Shown in pieces: positions 56,100 through 64,000 of a stretch of DNA of 64,000 nucleotides. The number at the start of each line of letters is the position of its first letter. The stretch's first letter is position 1. The position numbers and the translations under genes are program-made. Source of the DNA: Sorex araneus (lineage: Eukaryota > Chordata > Mammalia > Eulipotyphla > Soricidae); NCBI RefSeq assembly GCF_027595985.1, contig NC_073307.1, forward strand, positions 9,320,432 to 9,384,431, written 5' to 3'. The notes below the pieces were generated by a model. It was not told the DNA's origin and did not search any database. It worked only from the letters and a program-made list of their open reading frames with translations.

Positions 56100-56250
56100 G
56101 TGGTGTGACCTGAGATTGCCTGTGGCAAATAGCAGAGCTGCTCCGTGCATGTGGGATCCCAGGGACTTGAACCCATGACCCCAGGCTTGCAAGGCAGATT
56201 CTCTAAGCCCCTGAGCTAGTCCTCTGCATCTCTGGGTAAATGTAAGCACT
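56100..56250 (-). repeat. Old antisense tRNA-type SINE relic
   Basis: 'ttgaacccatgaccccaggc' and 'ttgcaaggcagattctctaa' resemble an inverted tRNA-like head. Confidence 0.5.
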
Positions 56251-56261
56251 CTATTTTTTTT

Positions 56262-56415
56262 TTGGTTGGTTGGTTTACTTGTTTGGGGGTAGGGGGGGTC
56301 ACACCCAGGAGTGCTCAGGAGTCACTCTTGGAATGATATACAGTGCCGGGGATTGAACTGGGATTGGCTCCCTGCCAGGCAAGCATCATCACCCTGCGTA
56401 CTCTCTCCAGCACCG
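56262..56415 (-). repeat. Type A SINE, antisense
   Basis: 'gggggtcacacccaggagtg', ending 'actctctccagcacc'. Confidence 0.82.
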
Positions 56416-56535
56416 TGAACTCATAAGTGATCTTTAGCCATCGTTACCGTGTTCAATTCGATAATGCTGAACAGAACTTCTCACTCCCGTTTGCAGAGGC
56501 AAAGCTTGTGTCCTATTTGCATTTGCTCGGTTTTG

Positions 56536-56706
56536 CTTTGGGTTTGGGGGCATTACAACCCAGTAGTGCTCAGGGCTTTCCTGTTCGGCTCTGTGCTCAG
56601 GGATCACTCCTGGTGGGCTCCGGGGGACCGTGGGGGAGGCCCGGGATTAAATCCAGGTTGGCGGGCAGGCAAATCTAACACCCTCCCCGCGATCCCATCT
56701 CTTCCC
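56536..56706 (-). repeat. Type A SINE just upstream of UGT8 exon 2
   Basis: 'gtttgggggcattacaaccc' to 'gcgatcccatctcttccctc'. It ends about 65 bases before the exon. Its inverted head adds pyrimidine-rich sequence close to the splice-acceptor region. Confidence 0.8.
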
Positions 56707-56752
56707 TCCCCACCCCCCGCCACCCAGCCGCCCTGCATTCCGTCTGATGCCA

Positions 56753-56771
56753 CTTTCTGGTTTCCTTGCAG
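56753..56771 (+). other. UGT8: Splice acceptor of UGT8 exon 2
   Basis: 'actttctggtttccttgcag' ends at 56771. A C/T-rich stretch precedes it. Exon 2 starts with CG and then the ATG. Confidence 0.92.
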
Positions 56772-56773
56772 CG

Positions 56774-57595
56774 ATGAAGTCTTACACGCCGTACTTCATG
56801 CTCCTGTGGAGTGCCGTGGGCATCGCCAAGGCTGCCAAAATCATCGTGGTCCCGCCAATCATGTTCGAGAGCCACATGTACATTTTCAAGACGCTGGCCT
56901 CGGCCCTGCATGAGCGCGGCCACCACACGGTGTTCCTGCTGTCGGAGGGCCGCGACATCGCGCCGTCCCGGCACTACAGCCTGCACCGCTACCCCGGCCT
57001 CTTCAACACCACCACCTCGGACGCCTTCCTGCAGTCCAAAATGCGGAATATCTTCTCGGGCAGGTTGACGGCCATCGAGCTCTTCGACATCCTGGACCAC
57101 TACACGCAGAACTGCGACATGATGGTGGGCAACCGGGCGCTCATCCGGGGCCTGAAGAAGGAGAAGTTCGACCTGCTGCTGGTGGACCCCAACGACATGT
57201 GCGGGTTCGTGATCGCGCACCTGCTGGGGGTGAAGTACGCCGTGTTCTCCACCGGCCTCTGGTACCCGGCCGAAGTGGGCGCTCCCGCCCCGCTCGCCTA
57301 CGTGCCCGAGTTCAACTCCCTCCTCACCGACCGCATGAACCTGCTGCAGCGGATGAAGAACACGGGCGTCTACCTCATCTCCAGGCTGGGCGTCAGCTTC
57401 CTGGTCCTCCCCAAGTACGAGAGGATCATGCAGAAGTACAACCTGCAGCCCGAGAGGTCCATGTACGAGCTGGTCCACGGCTCCAGCCTCTGGATGCTGT
57501 GCACAGACGTGGCGCTCGAGTTCCCCAGACCCACGCTGCCCAACGTGGTGTACGTCGGGGGCATCCTCACCAAGCCGGCCCGCCCACTCCCAGAA
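56774..57595 (+). CDS. UGT8: UGT8 first coding exon (residues 1-274 of ceramide galactosyltransferase)
   Basis: UGT8 transfers galactose from UDP-galactose to ceramide in the ER lumen, making galactosylceramide, the major myelin glycolipid precursor. The frame starts MKSYTPYF, as in mammalian UGT8, with a signal peptide at about residues 1-20. His34 in FESHMY aligns with the catalytic base of UGT enzymes, and Asp138 in LLLVDPNDMCG with the paired acid; both assignments come from family knowledge. An N-glycosylation sequon, NTT, lies at residue 78. The exon covers the acceptor-binding half only. The UDP-sugar half, UGT signature, membrane anchor and ER retrieval tail are encoded beyond the window (the family is about 541 residues). 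The exon ends after codon 274 (Glu) in phase 0. No stop or frameshift is seen. Third positions are extremely GC-rich, unlike the surrounding intron. Confidence 0.98.
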
Positions 57596-57604
57596 GTAAG
57601 GTTT
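57596..57604 (+). other. UGT8: Splice donor after UGT8 exon 2
   Basis: 'CCAGAA|gtaaggttt' is close to the consensus. The ORF continuing to 57661 is intronic read-through. Confidence 0.94.
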
Positions 57605-57671
57605 GCCAAAATCCTTCATCGTCATTTTTTTTTTTTAACCATTCCAAGGCCAGTGTGTTAGTTTGGACTCT

Positions 57672-57840
57672 TTCAGGGGGCACCTCGGTGGTGCTCAGGG
57701 TTTATCTCTGGCTCTGTGCTCAGGGATCGCGCTGGAGGTGCTCGGGGTGGGGGTGGTGTGTGTCAGGGGCTGCCTGGTACCGGATGGGGTCAGCTGCGTG
57801 CAAGGCAAGTGCCCTCGTCCGGGAACGATGTCGCTGACGG
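57672..57840 (-). repeat. Type A SINE, antisense, in UGT8 intron 2
   Basis: 'gggggcacctcggtggtgct' and 'gtcagctgcgtgcaaggcaa'. Confidence 0.8.
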
Positions 57841-58654
57841 TTCTGTTTTGGCCAAAGTCGGAACGGCTGTGTACGGTGGCGGTGCTCACGGTCCCTTAGT
57901 GTTACAGACCCGAGTCCTGTCAAGGCCCCTTGGGCCTTTCCCCTCCTTGCATCATGCAGCTGCCCTGAATGAGTGTTTCTGGAAGGGAGAGCGTTTCTCT
58001 CTGCCCTGTGGTACTTAGGTTGGCCGGAAGGCAAGTTTCCATTCAGTCACGATGGGCTGGGTGGACAGGTTCATTCGGAATGAATGAAAGTCATTCAAGC
58101 AGGGTTCAGGCTCCTTCCCGGCTCTGTGCTCAGGGTTGGGGGACATACTTTTCAGTGATACCTTGGGTCATCCTTCTGTTTTTCTCCAAATTGCAAGAGT
58201 GCAGGTTTCTTAAGACTGGATTAGGCCCAGTCAACGCAACTGAATAGAAACCAGGTGGCAAGAGGCCCTCCTCCTTCAGACAGGACCACTGGCAAGTTTA
58301 GGGCCAGCCAGGCACAAGAGGAAATCATGTTGTTTGGAATTCCTGAACAGGTACCCCAGTTTTAAAGACACCATGCTTCCCCGCGATGACATTTCAAAGA
58401 TGAGATTCAGTGTTCTTTACAAAAACATATTTACCGTCTAAGTAAAACCTGAGTGCTGTTTACTGGCTGACTTCTCTGTGATTTCTGCCCTCCGTCCTAT
58501 TTTATTTTTCAATCTGGCATCTTAAATTCACAGGGGCCCACCCTGCCTAGCTACTGTTTGAGAGGTTTGCTGCACCACGTGTTTCCCCCCTTTTGTCAAA
58601 CCGGCACGTGGACGTGTGTCCACAGCTGGGCTGAAAGGAAAGTACTGTTTGTTG
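57841..58654. other. Unique intronic DNA
   Basis: A small SINE scrap ('tcccggctctgtgctcaggg') lies near 58116. No exon is seen. Confidence 0.45.
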
Positions 58655-59285
58655 TTTTTTTTTTTAAATTGAATCACCATGAGATATGGTTACAAAGCTT
58701 TATGTTTGAGTTTCAGTCATGCAATGGTTAAGCACCCATCCCGCCACCAGTGCACATCTTCTACCACCAGTGTCCCCAGTATCCACCGCCTTCCCACCCC
58801 TCCCCCCGCCTATGGCAGACAATCTCCCCCATACTTTCTACTTTTGGGCATTATGGTTTGCAATACCAGATACTGAGAGGCTATCACGTTTGGTCCTTAA
58901 CCTACTTTCAGCACACGTCTCCCATCCCGAACGATCCCTCCAACCATCACTGACTTAGTGATCCCTTCTCTATCCCAGCTACCTTCTCCCCCAGCTCATG
59001 AGACAGGCTTCCAACCATGGAGCAATCTTCCTGGCCCTTGTGTCTACTGTCCTTGGGTGTCAGTCTCCTACTGTTATTTTGTATTCCACAAATGAGTGCA
59101 GTCCCTCTATGTCTGTCCCTCTCTTTCTGACTCATTTCATTTAGCATGATACTCCCTATGACCATCCACTTATAAGCAAGTTTCATGACCTCATCTTTCC
59201 TAACAGCTGCATAGTACTCCATCATGTAGATGTACCAAAGTGAAACCACTCTTGGAACCATAAGTTCACTCTGCATTTTGTCTCA
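58655..59285 (-). mobile_element. L1 3' end (ORF2 tail and 3' UTR), antisense
   Basis: Poly(T), then 'aattgaatcaccatgagata' and 'cccatcccgccaccagtgca'. On the minus strand the distal part reads as an ORF2 tail with YYAAVRKDEVM and continues as a 109-codon frame. It is 5'-truncated and inactive. Confidence 0.93.
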
Positions 59286-59324
59286 GCCCCTGAAGGCATT
59301 TCCCAAGAATGGTTGAGCTGCTCA

Positions 59325-59535
59325 TGGTTTTTTTGTTGTTGTTGTTGCTGTGGTGGTGCTGGGGTGAAGGGAGTACCTGGCAGTGCTCAGGGGCTACTCC
59401 CAGCTCTGTGCTCAGGGGCTTACCGCCAGCACTGCTTAGGGGACCGTATGGTGCCCGGGATCAAACTTTTTGTTTGAAATGGGGTTGTCCACATGCAAGG
59501 CAAGTGCTTTATCCCCTGGACTTCCTCTCTGAATT
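59325..59535 (-). repeat. Type A SINE, antisense, diverged
   Basis: (TTG)n start, 'ctggcagtgctcaggggcta', 'ggttgtccacatgcaaggca'. Confidence 0.8.
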
Positions 59536-60239
59536 TTTTTTTCTTGAAACAACTTGTATTCTTAAACTTCTGAAAGTGGCCTCTCCATGCTAGCACGTTT
59601 ATTTCTAGCCCTGGGGTTACTCCGTGTCCAAACGTTCTTCTGTCTTCTCTAAGGTGGGCATCGCAGGGGAACGTCCATTGGGCGGAATTTCCACCTGGGA
59701 TCGTAATATGATTGGAGTAGGCAGCGGTCCATCAAAGTGTACCAGACACGGTAAAGTGATGTGCTTCCCGTAATATGGAAACAGCAAAGTGACAAGATCA
59801 GTGACCCCTCCCCCCCAAAAGACCCTGTGGCATACCCAATGGAGGTTGCCAAGGGCTCAGACTTCACCTTCAGTTTCAGGGGTCAACGACCGGGGTGAAG
59901 CTCAGCTCATTCCACCCCTTCCTGAATGTACCCAAGCCCATTTTCTTGGCTTTGCTTTTGTTTGTTTGGGGGCCACACTCAGCAGTGCTCAGGACTGACT
60001 CCTGTTGCTTTACTCGGGGCTCCCTCCTGGGGCGCGGGACCCTGCGGGGTGAAAGGGAAGCCCGCTGCCCCATCTCTGGTCCCTCCGGTCCCGTTTTGAG
60101 TCCTTCCATACCCCAGCGGCCCTGCTCTGCCTCTGGGGGCTTTGTCTGGATTCTCTCTCGCGCCCTCTCACCGGGCTGAAGGAGGAATCGGTGCCGAAAG
60201 GAATCCTTGAGTCCCTGCAGATATTTTTCTTACCATTGC
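59536..60239. other. Unique intronic DNA with a SINE scrap
   Basis: A partial antisense type A piece at about 59965-60040 ('tttgggggccacactcagca'). No exon is seen. Confidence 0.45.
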
Positions 60240-60242
60240 AGG

Positions 60243-60484
60243 GCACGCCAGGTAGGCATTTGCCTTGCATGTGGCTGACCCGGGCTCGATTCCTCCGTCC
60301 CTCTCAGAGAGCCCGGCAAGTGATCGAGAGTAATCCTGCTTGCACGGCAGAGCCTGGCAAACTACCTGTGGTGTGTTCGATATGCCAAAAACAGTAACAA
60401 CAAGCCTCACAATGGAGACGTTACTGGTGCCCGCTCGAGCAAATCGATGAACAACGGGATGACAGTGCGACAGTGCTACAGTGC
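60243..60484 (+). repeat. Type B SINE, sense, lacking the first part of the head
   Basis: From 'cacgccaggtaggcatttgc' through the full type B body to 'gcgacagtgctacagtgcag'. 'gcacgcca' appears on both sides. Confidence 0.93.
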
Positions 60485-61095
60485 AGTGCACGCCATACAG
60501 AGATCTGATGTTCAGTTTTTCATACTACACATAATGTCAAGAAAAAAAGTCCACTTGGGGCCTCTAAGCCATGCTCAGGAGGCCTGTGGCCATTGAGCGC
60601 CAGGGTCAGCCCCAGTGAAGCTGGGGGCACCTGTGGCATTGGAGATGAGTTACGGTTACTTCTTCCTAAGTCGCTGTGTAATTCACCAGGAAAACCAGAC
60701 GGTCTTGGGAGTTTTTGCCGGGCTCTCTTTGATTACTCATCCACTGTCCTAGCTGGTTGCTGGTCTCTTCAAATTCCTGTTGGTTTGTGTATGTCTTAGA
60801 ATTCATCCCTGTATTCCACCAGACCCGATCAGGCCGTCAGCCTGAGCCTATTGGCTGAGCTTGGTCTTCGGCCCTGGAGGTTTTTTGTTTTTTTGTTTGT
60901 TTGTTTGTTTTTGAGAGATATAAAGTATAACTCAAAAATATTTTCTGGTTTGTGATCATTTGACATTGGTTTGACCTAATTTGTGAACCTTTGTTCTTTT
61001 TTCCTTCTTTGGGCATTTTGGGAAATAAGTCATCTGAAAATGTGCCTTTTGCTTATACTCACTGGTTTGGCATTTGCCACACAGAATAATTTAGA
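60485..61095. other. Unique intronic DNA
   Basis: A (TTTG)n run at about 60880-60912. No exon is seen. Confidence 0.45.
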
Positions 61096-61560
61096 TGTGT
61101 GTGTGTGTGTCTATGTGTGTGTGTGTGTGTGTGTATGTGTCTATGTGTGTGTGTGTGTGTGTGTGTCTATGTGTCTATGTGTGTCTGTGTGTGTCTATGT
61201 GTGTGTGTCTCTGTGTGTGTATATGTATGTGGGGGTGTGGATGTGTCTGTGTGTGTCTGTGTTTGTGTGTGTATCTGTGTGTTTGTCTATATGTGTGTGT
61301 GTGTCTGTGTGTGTATGGGTGTGCCTGTGTCTGTGTGTGTATCTGTGTGTTTGTCTATATGTGTGTGTGTGTCTGTGTGTGTATGGGTGTGCCTGTGTCT
61401 GTGTGTGTATCTGTGTGTGTCTATGTGTGTATGTCTCTGTGTGTGTATATGTGTGGGGGTGTGGATATGTCTGTGTGTGTCTGTGTCTGTGTGTCTGTGT
61501 GTGTATGTGTGTATGGGTGTGCCTGTGTCTGTGTGTGTATGTGTGTGTGTGGTCTGTGTG
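61096..61560 (+). repeat. TG-rich minisatellite, 68-bp period in its centre
   Basis: TG dinucleotides broken by TC, TA and GGG. 'gtatctgtgtgtttgtctat' recurs at 61271 and 61339, and the same block starts again at 61407, giving a 68-base higher-order unit. The Cys-Val ORFs are artefacts. Confidence 0.95.
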
Positions 61561-62509
61561 TGATATACTCCTGGCATATCTATATCTGGGACATAGACCC
61601 AGATGTGTTTGTAGCTATCCTGGGAAGCTGATGAGGCTCCTAGTGTGCGTTTCCGTTTTAGGGTGCGCTTTGTAGATCTCCGATGGGTGATGTCGTGGCG
61701 TCTGACGTTTCTGATGGTCTCAGCAGTTTCCCCTTCCTATGCCTAGGGACATGTGGGGACATGTGCTCCTCTGGGATCGCTCAGGAGATTTATTGGAGAT
61801 GATAACTTCTCCCTAAGGGTTTAAGAGTTAATAAGTTTCTCAGACCACCCCCACGCCCCCCACTCCCCCCGACCCTGTGCGCAAAGGATTTACAGAGCCT
61901 GATTGGGACACAGAAATACCAGGACTCTCAAGAGGTCACTAGGACAGCGTCACTGTTAACTGCCTGAGTAGCTGGCTCTGGGTCGGCTCCTCCAGACGTC
62001 TGGGAATGATTTTACAGCAGGATTTGGTTTCCCACCTGGGAGAGAGGGTGGGGAACATCCTTCAGACCTGCCTTCAGAAGCCAGAGGAAGCCGGGAGAGG
62101 GGGTGGCTTTGCTTTGTTCCTTTGATCTGTCCTCACCCCTTACAATCTGGAGAGTCACCCATTCCTGTGGTGTCCCTTACACGCCCAGTTGGGCGCACCC
62201 CAGGCCCCCAGGTAGCTAGCTTGTTGCAAAGCCAAGTGGAATGTGGATTGTTTCGCTCATGGGAATTTTGTTGGATCTTGTCTCATTCAGACATGGTTAG
62301 AATGTAGGTATAGGAAATGGTGCCGTGATACCAAGACAACAATTGTTGTTAAATAAAACACTTTACTTAAACGCTGTGGCTTACAAACTAGTTCATAATA
62401 CAGTTGTCCCAATATTCCGATATTCCGACACCAGTACCACTGCTGTGACCTTCCCTCGACTGCTGTCCCCATTTTCCCAAACACCAGTCGGGTTTTTGTT
62501 GTTGCTGTT
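61561..62509. other. Unique intronic DNA, UGT8 exon 3 not found
   Basis: I looked here for the next UGT8 exon. 'ggatttacagagcc' at about 61887 begins like the expected codons, but does not continue as UGT8. Confidence 0.5.
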
Positions 62510-62695
62510 TTTTTTTTTTTTTTCCATTGGCTTGTTTGTTTGGGGGCTGTATCCAGTGATGCTCGGAGCATATTCCTGGCTTTGTACTTGGGGCTCACTC
62601 CTGAAGTGCTCACGGGGGCATATCCCGTGCTGGGAGAGCACAGTGTTAGCCATGTGCTAGGCGAGTGCCTCACTCCTGTGCTCTCTCCAGCCCAG
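62510..62695 (-). repeat. Type A SINE, antisense
   Basis: T run, 'tttgggggctgtatccagtg', ending 'gtgctctctccagccc'. Confidence 0.85.
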
Positions 62696-62734
62696 ACAGT
62701 TCGTGTTTCGTTATTTGGTGCCATTTGAACAGCT

Positions 62735-62890
62735 AAGCGTGTGAGCACTGTGCTGTGACATGGGGCGCCTTGAAATGAGCCTGAGGACAGGGGTCCAGGT
62801 ACTCACCTTCCACGTGGACAGTCCCTGTTCGATCCTGGGCACCTCACTGTGCCCTGAGCACTGCCAGGGGTGGCCCACACACAGACCAAC
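62735..62890 (+). repeat. Old sense SINE relic
   Basis: 'cctgttcgatcctgggcacc' and 'tgccctgagcactgccaggg'. Confidence 0.65.
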
Positions 62891-63112
62891 AAATAACATT
62901 GCACTGAGAGGAAGGGGCTGTAAGTTGGAAGCATCCCCCGGGGGTTTAATCGCTTTCTCATTGCAGAACTATAGACAACACGGGGACACATTTTCTGGAA
63001 AAAAATTTCCTTTGGGCTAAGAAGATAGGAGCCCTGAGAATTGATCCCAGTTCAATTAAGCTTTTTTGGTTATCCAATGAGAAAGGGACAATAACATCTC
63101 TAAGAGCTTGTA
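62891..63112. other. Unique intronic DNA
   Basis: Nothing recognisable. Confidence 0.4.
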
Positions 63113-63115
63113 GCG

Positions 63116-63279
63116 TTTTTTTTTTTTCCCCTTTTTTGGGTCACATCCAGTGATGCTCAGGGGTTACTCCTGACTCTGCACTCAGGAATCACTCCTAGCG
63201 GTGCTGGGGGACCATATGGGATGCTGGGGATGGAACCCCTGGGTTGGTCTCTACCTGCTATGCTATCGGTTCAAGCCCT
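63116..63279 (-). repeat. Type A SINE, antisense, with target-site duplication
   Basis: T run and 'tttgggtcacatccagtgat', ending 'gctatcggttcaagccc'. 'gagcttgtag' is on the left and 'gagcttgtaa' on the right. Confidence 0.92.
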
Positions 63280-64000
63280 GAGCTTGTAACTTCTAGTGGA
63301 TTTACGGGGTTAATCATAATCCTGCCAAAGAACAGTGTCTTGGCTGAGGAAGATACTGACGATGCAGATGCTTCAGGGGAGCGTTTGTAGACGGTTCCTG
63401 ATGGGTTTAAGTGGACATCAGACATTGTTTTCTTGCCGTTCCCCGTCACTACAGTCCTGATCCTGCCTCACCTGATCGTTTGTACTTTTTGGACTGTTGT
63501 CTCCTTACATAAAGCATAGAGACCTCCGCGTGTGGACACCCTGCTTACTCCTTCCTTCCTTCTTGAGTACCTGGAAAATAGTAGGTGGTCAGTAAACGTT
63601 GAATCCTAAATGACTTAAATAAAAATCATTGCACACCCCCACCGCCTCCCCCCAATAAAAACCCCAGGTGATTCAGCTAGTGGAACACTGTTATTAATAT
63701 TACAGACTTGTGTCCCCATACCAGCCCGGCCATTTGCTGGCCAAACACTCCAGGGCAAGTTACTGCAGTGAACTAAAGCTACTACCTAATGGTAATCCAG
63801 TGAGGAAGGCAGTTGCCGTGCATTGCCCGGCTGGTGAACGCTAATGGGCCCCAGGGCCTTGTTCTAGGTATGTTTGATGTAACATGAGGGCTGCTGCCAT
63901 ATGGAAAGATGATCTGAGGCAGGATGGCGCTTAAGCGTGCACCTTCAAAGTGCTTTATTGCTAGGGTGAAGGCGTTAATGACATCATTATGTCTCCAGTT
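63280..64000. other. Unique intronic DNA to the window end
   Basis: No repeat or exon identified. Confidence 0.45.

Noticed and set aside
56675-57625. 316-codon ORF on the minus strand across the UGT8 exon
   Set aside because: It is the antisense shadow of the GC-rich coding exon, with no family match and no splice or promoter context.
57596-57661. Extension of UGT8 past codon 274
   Set aside because: A strong donor follows codon 274, exactly where the known UGT8 protein continues from another exon. The extension encodes unrelated residues.
61095-61675. Cys/Val-rich ORFs of 150-230 codons
   Set aside because: They are translations of a TG microsatellite array.
61880-61960. Possible UGT8 exon 3 ('ggatttacagagcc')
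   Set aside because: The first three codons (DLQ) match what should follow residue 274, but the next residues do not, and there is no pyrimidine-rich acceptor.
1771-63279. tRNA genes at the many 'gggttcgattcc' B boxes
   Set aside because: Each lies in a SINE head with a SINE body behind it. None has a full cloverleaf with a matching acceptor stem.
1-64000. A new defence or mobile gene system
   Set aside because: The window is ordinary mammalian nuclear DNA. Beyond UGT8, the ERV, SINEs and L1s I found only the tentative three-exon transcript.

Overview
The window is nuclear DNA of a placental mammal, most likely a shrew (Soricidae, Sorex-like). The host lineage is inferred from dozens of copies of a tRNA-derived SINE that I recognise as the shrew SOR type, from L1 3' ends, and from one unmistakable vertebrate gene exon. 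There is no bacterial-style gene organisation and no CRISPR array. Most long open frames here are by-products of stop-free simple repeats or of the GC-rich CpG island.

The only gene identified with confidence is UGT8 (ceramide galactosyltransferase), on the + strand. A CpG island at about 31.3-33.6 kb is its likely promoter and non-coding first exon. A roughly 24 kb first intron follows. The first coding exon lies at 56772-57595 and encodes residues 1-274, ending in a clean GTAAGG donor. The exons for the C-terminal half lie beyond the right edge.

Upstream of the CpG island, three short open segments with good splice signals lie on the + strand (3049-3099, 12992-13059, 13782-13883). They can be joined in phase into the 3' end of an unidentified transcript. 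A SINE has landed exactly on the acceptor of the first one and duplicated the acceptor sequence.

A class I endogenous retrovirus occupies 18511-25524. It has two LTRs, a GTGT target duplication, a primer-binding site matching tRNA-Gly, a gag start remnant, an integrase C-terminal remnant, a short env-like start and a polypurine tract. It is broken by stops and carries later SINE and L1 insertions in both LTRs and in its body. Its leader holds a perfect 16-bp hairpin.

The rest is repeats and unique non-coding DNA. Two SINE structures share one tRNA-like head. Type A has a body of roughly 100 bp beginning near 'cagcatcccatatggtccc' and an A-rich tail. Type B has a longer unrelated body and ends in repeats of 'gctacagt' with no A tail. 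L1 3' ends occur in both orientations. Large simple repeats include an AGAC/AC compound array (37.7-38.35 kb), a TG array with a 68-bp period (61.1-61.56 kb), (TCTTC)20, several CA/GT and GA tracts, and a run of 20 C.
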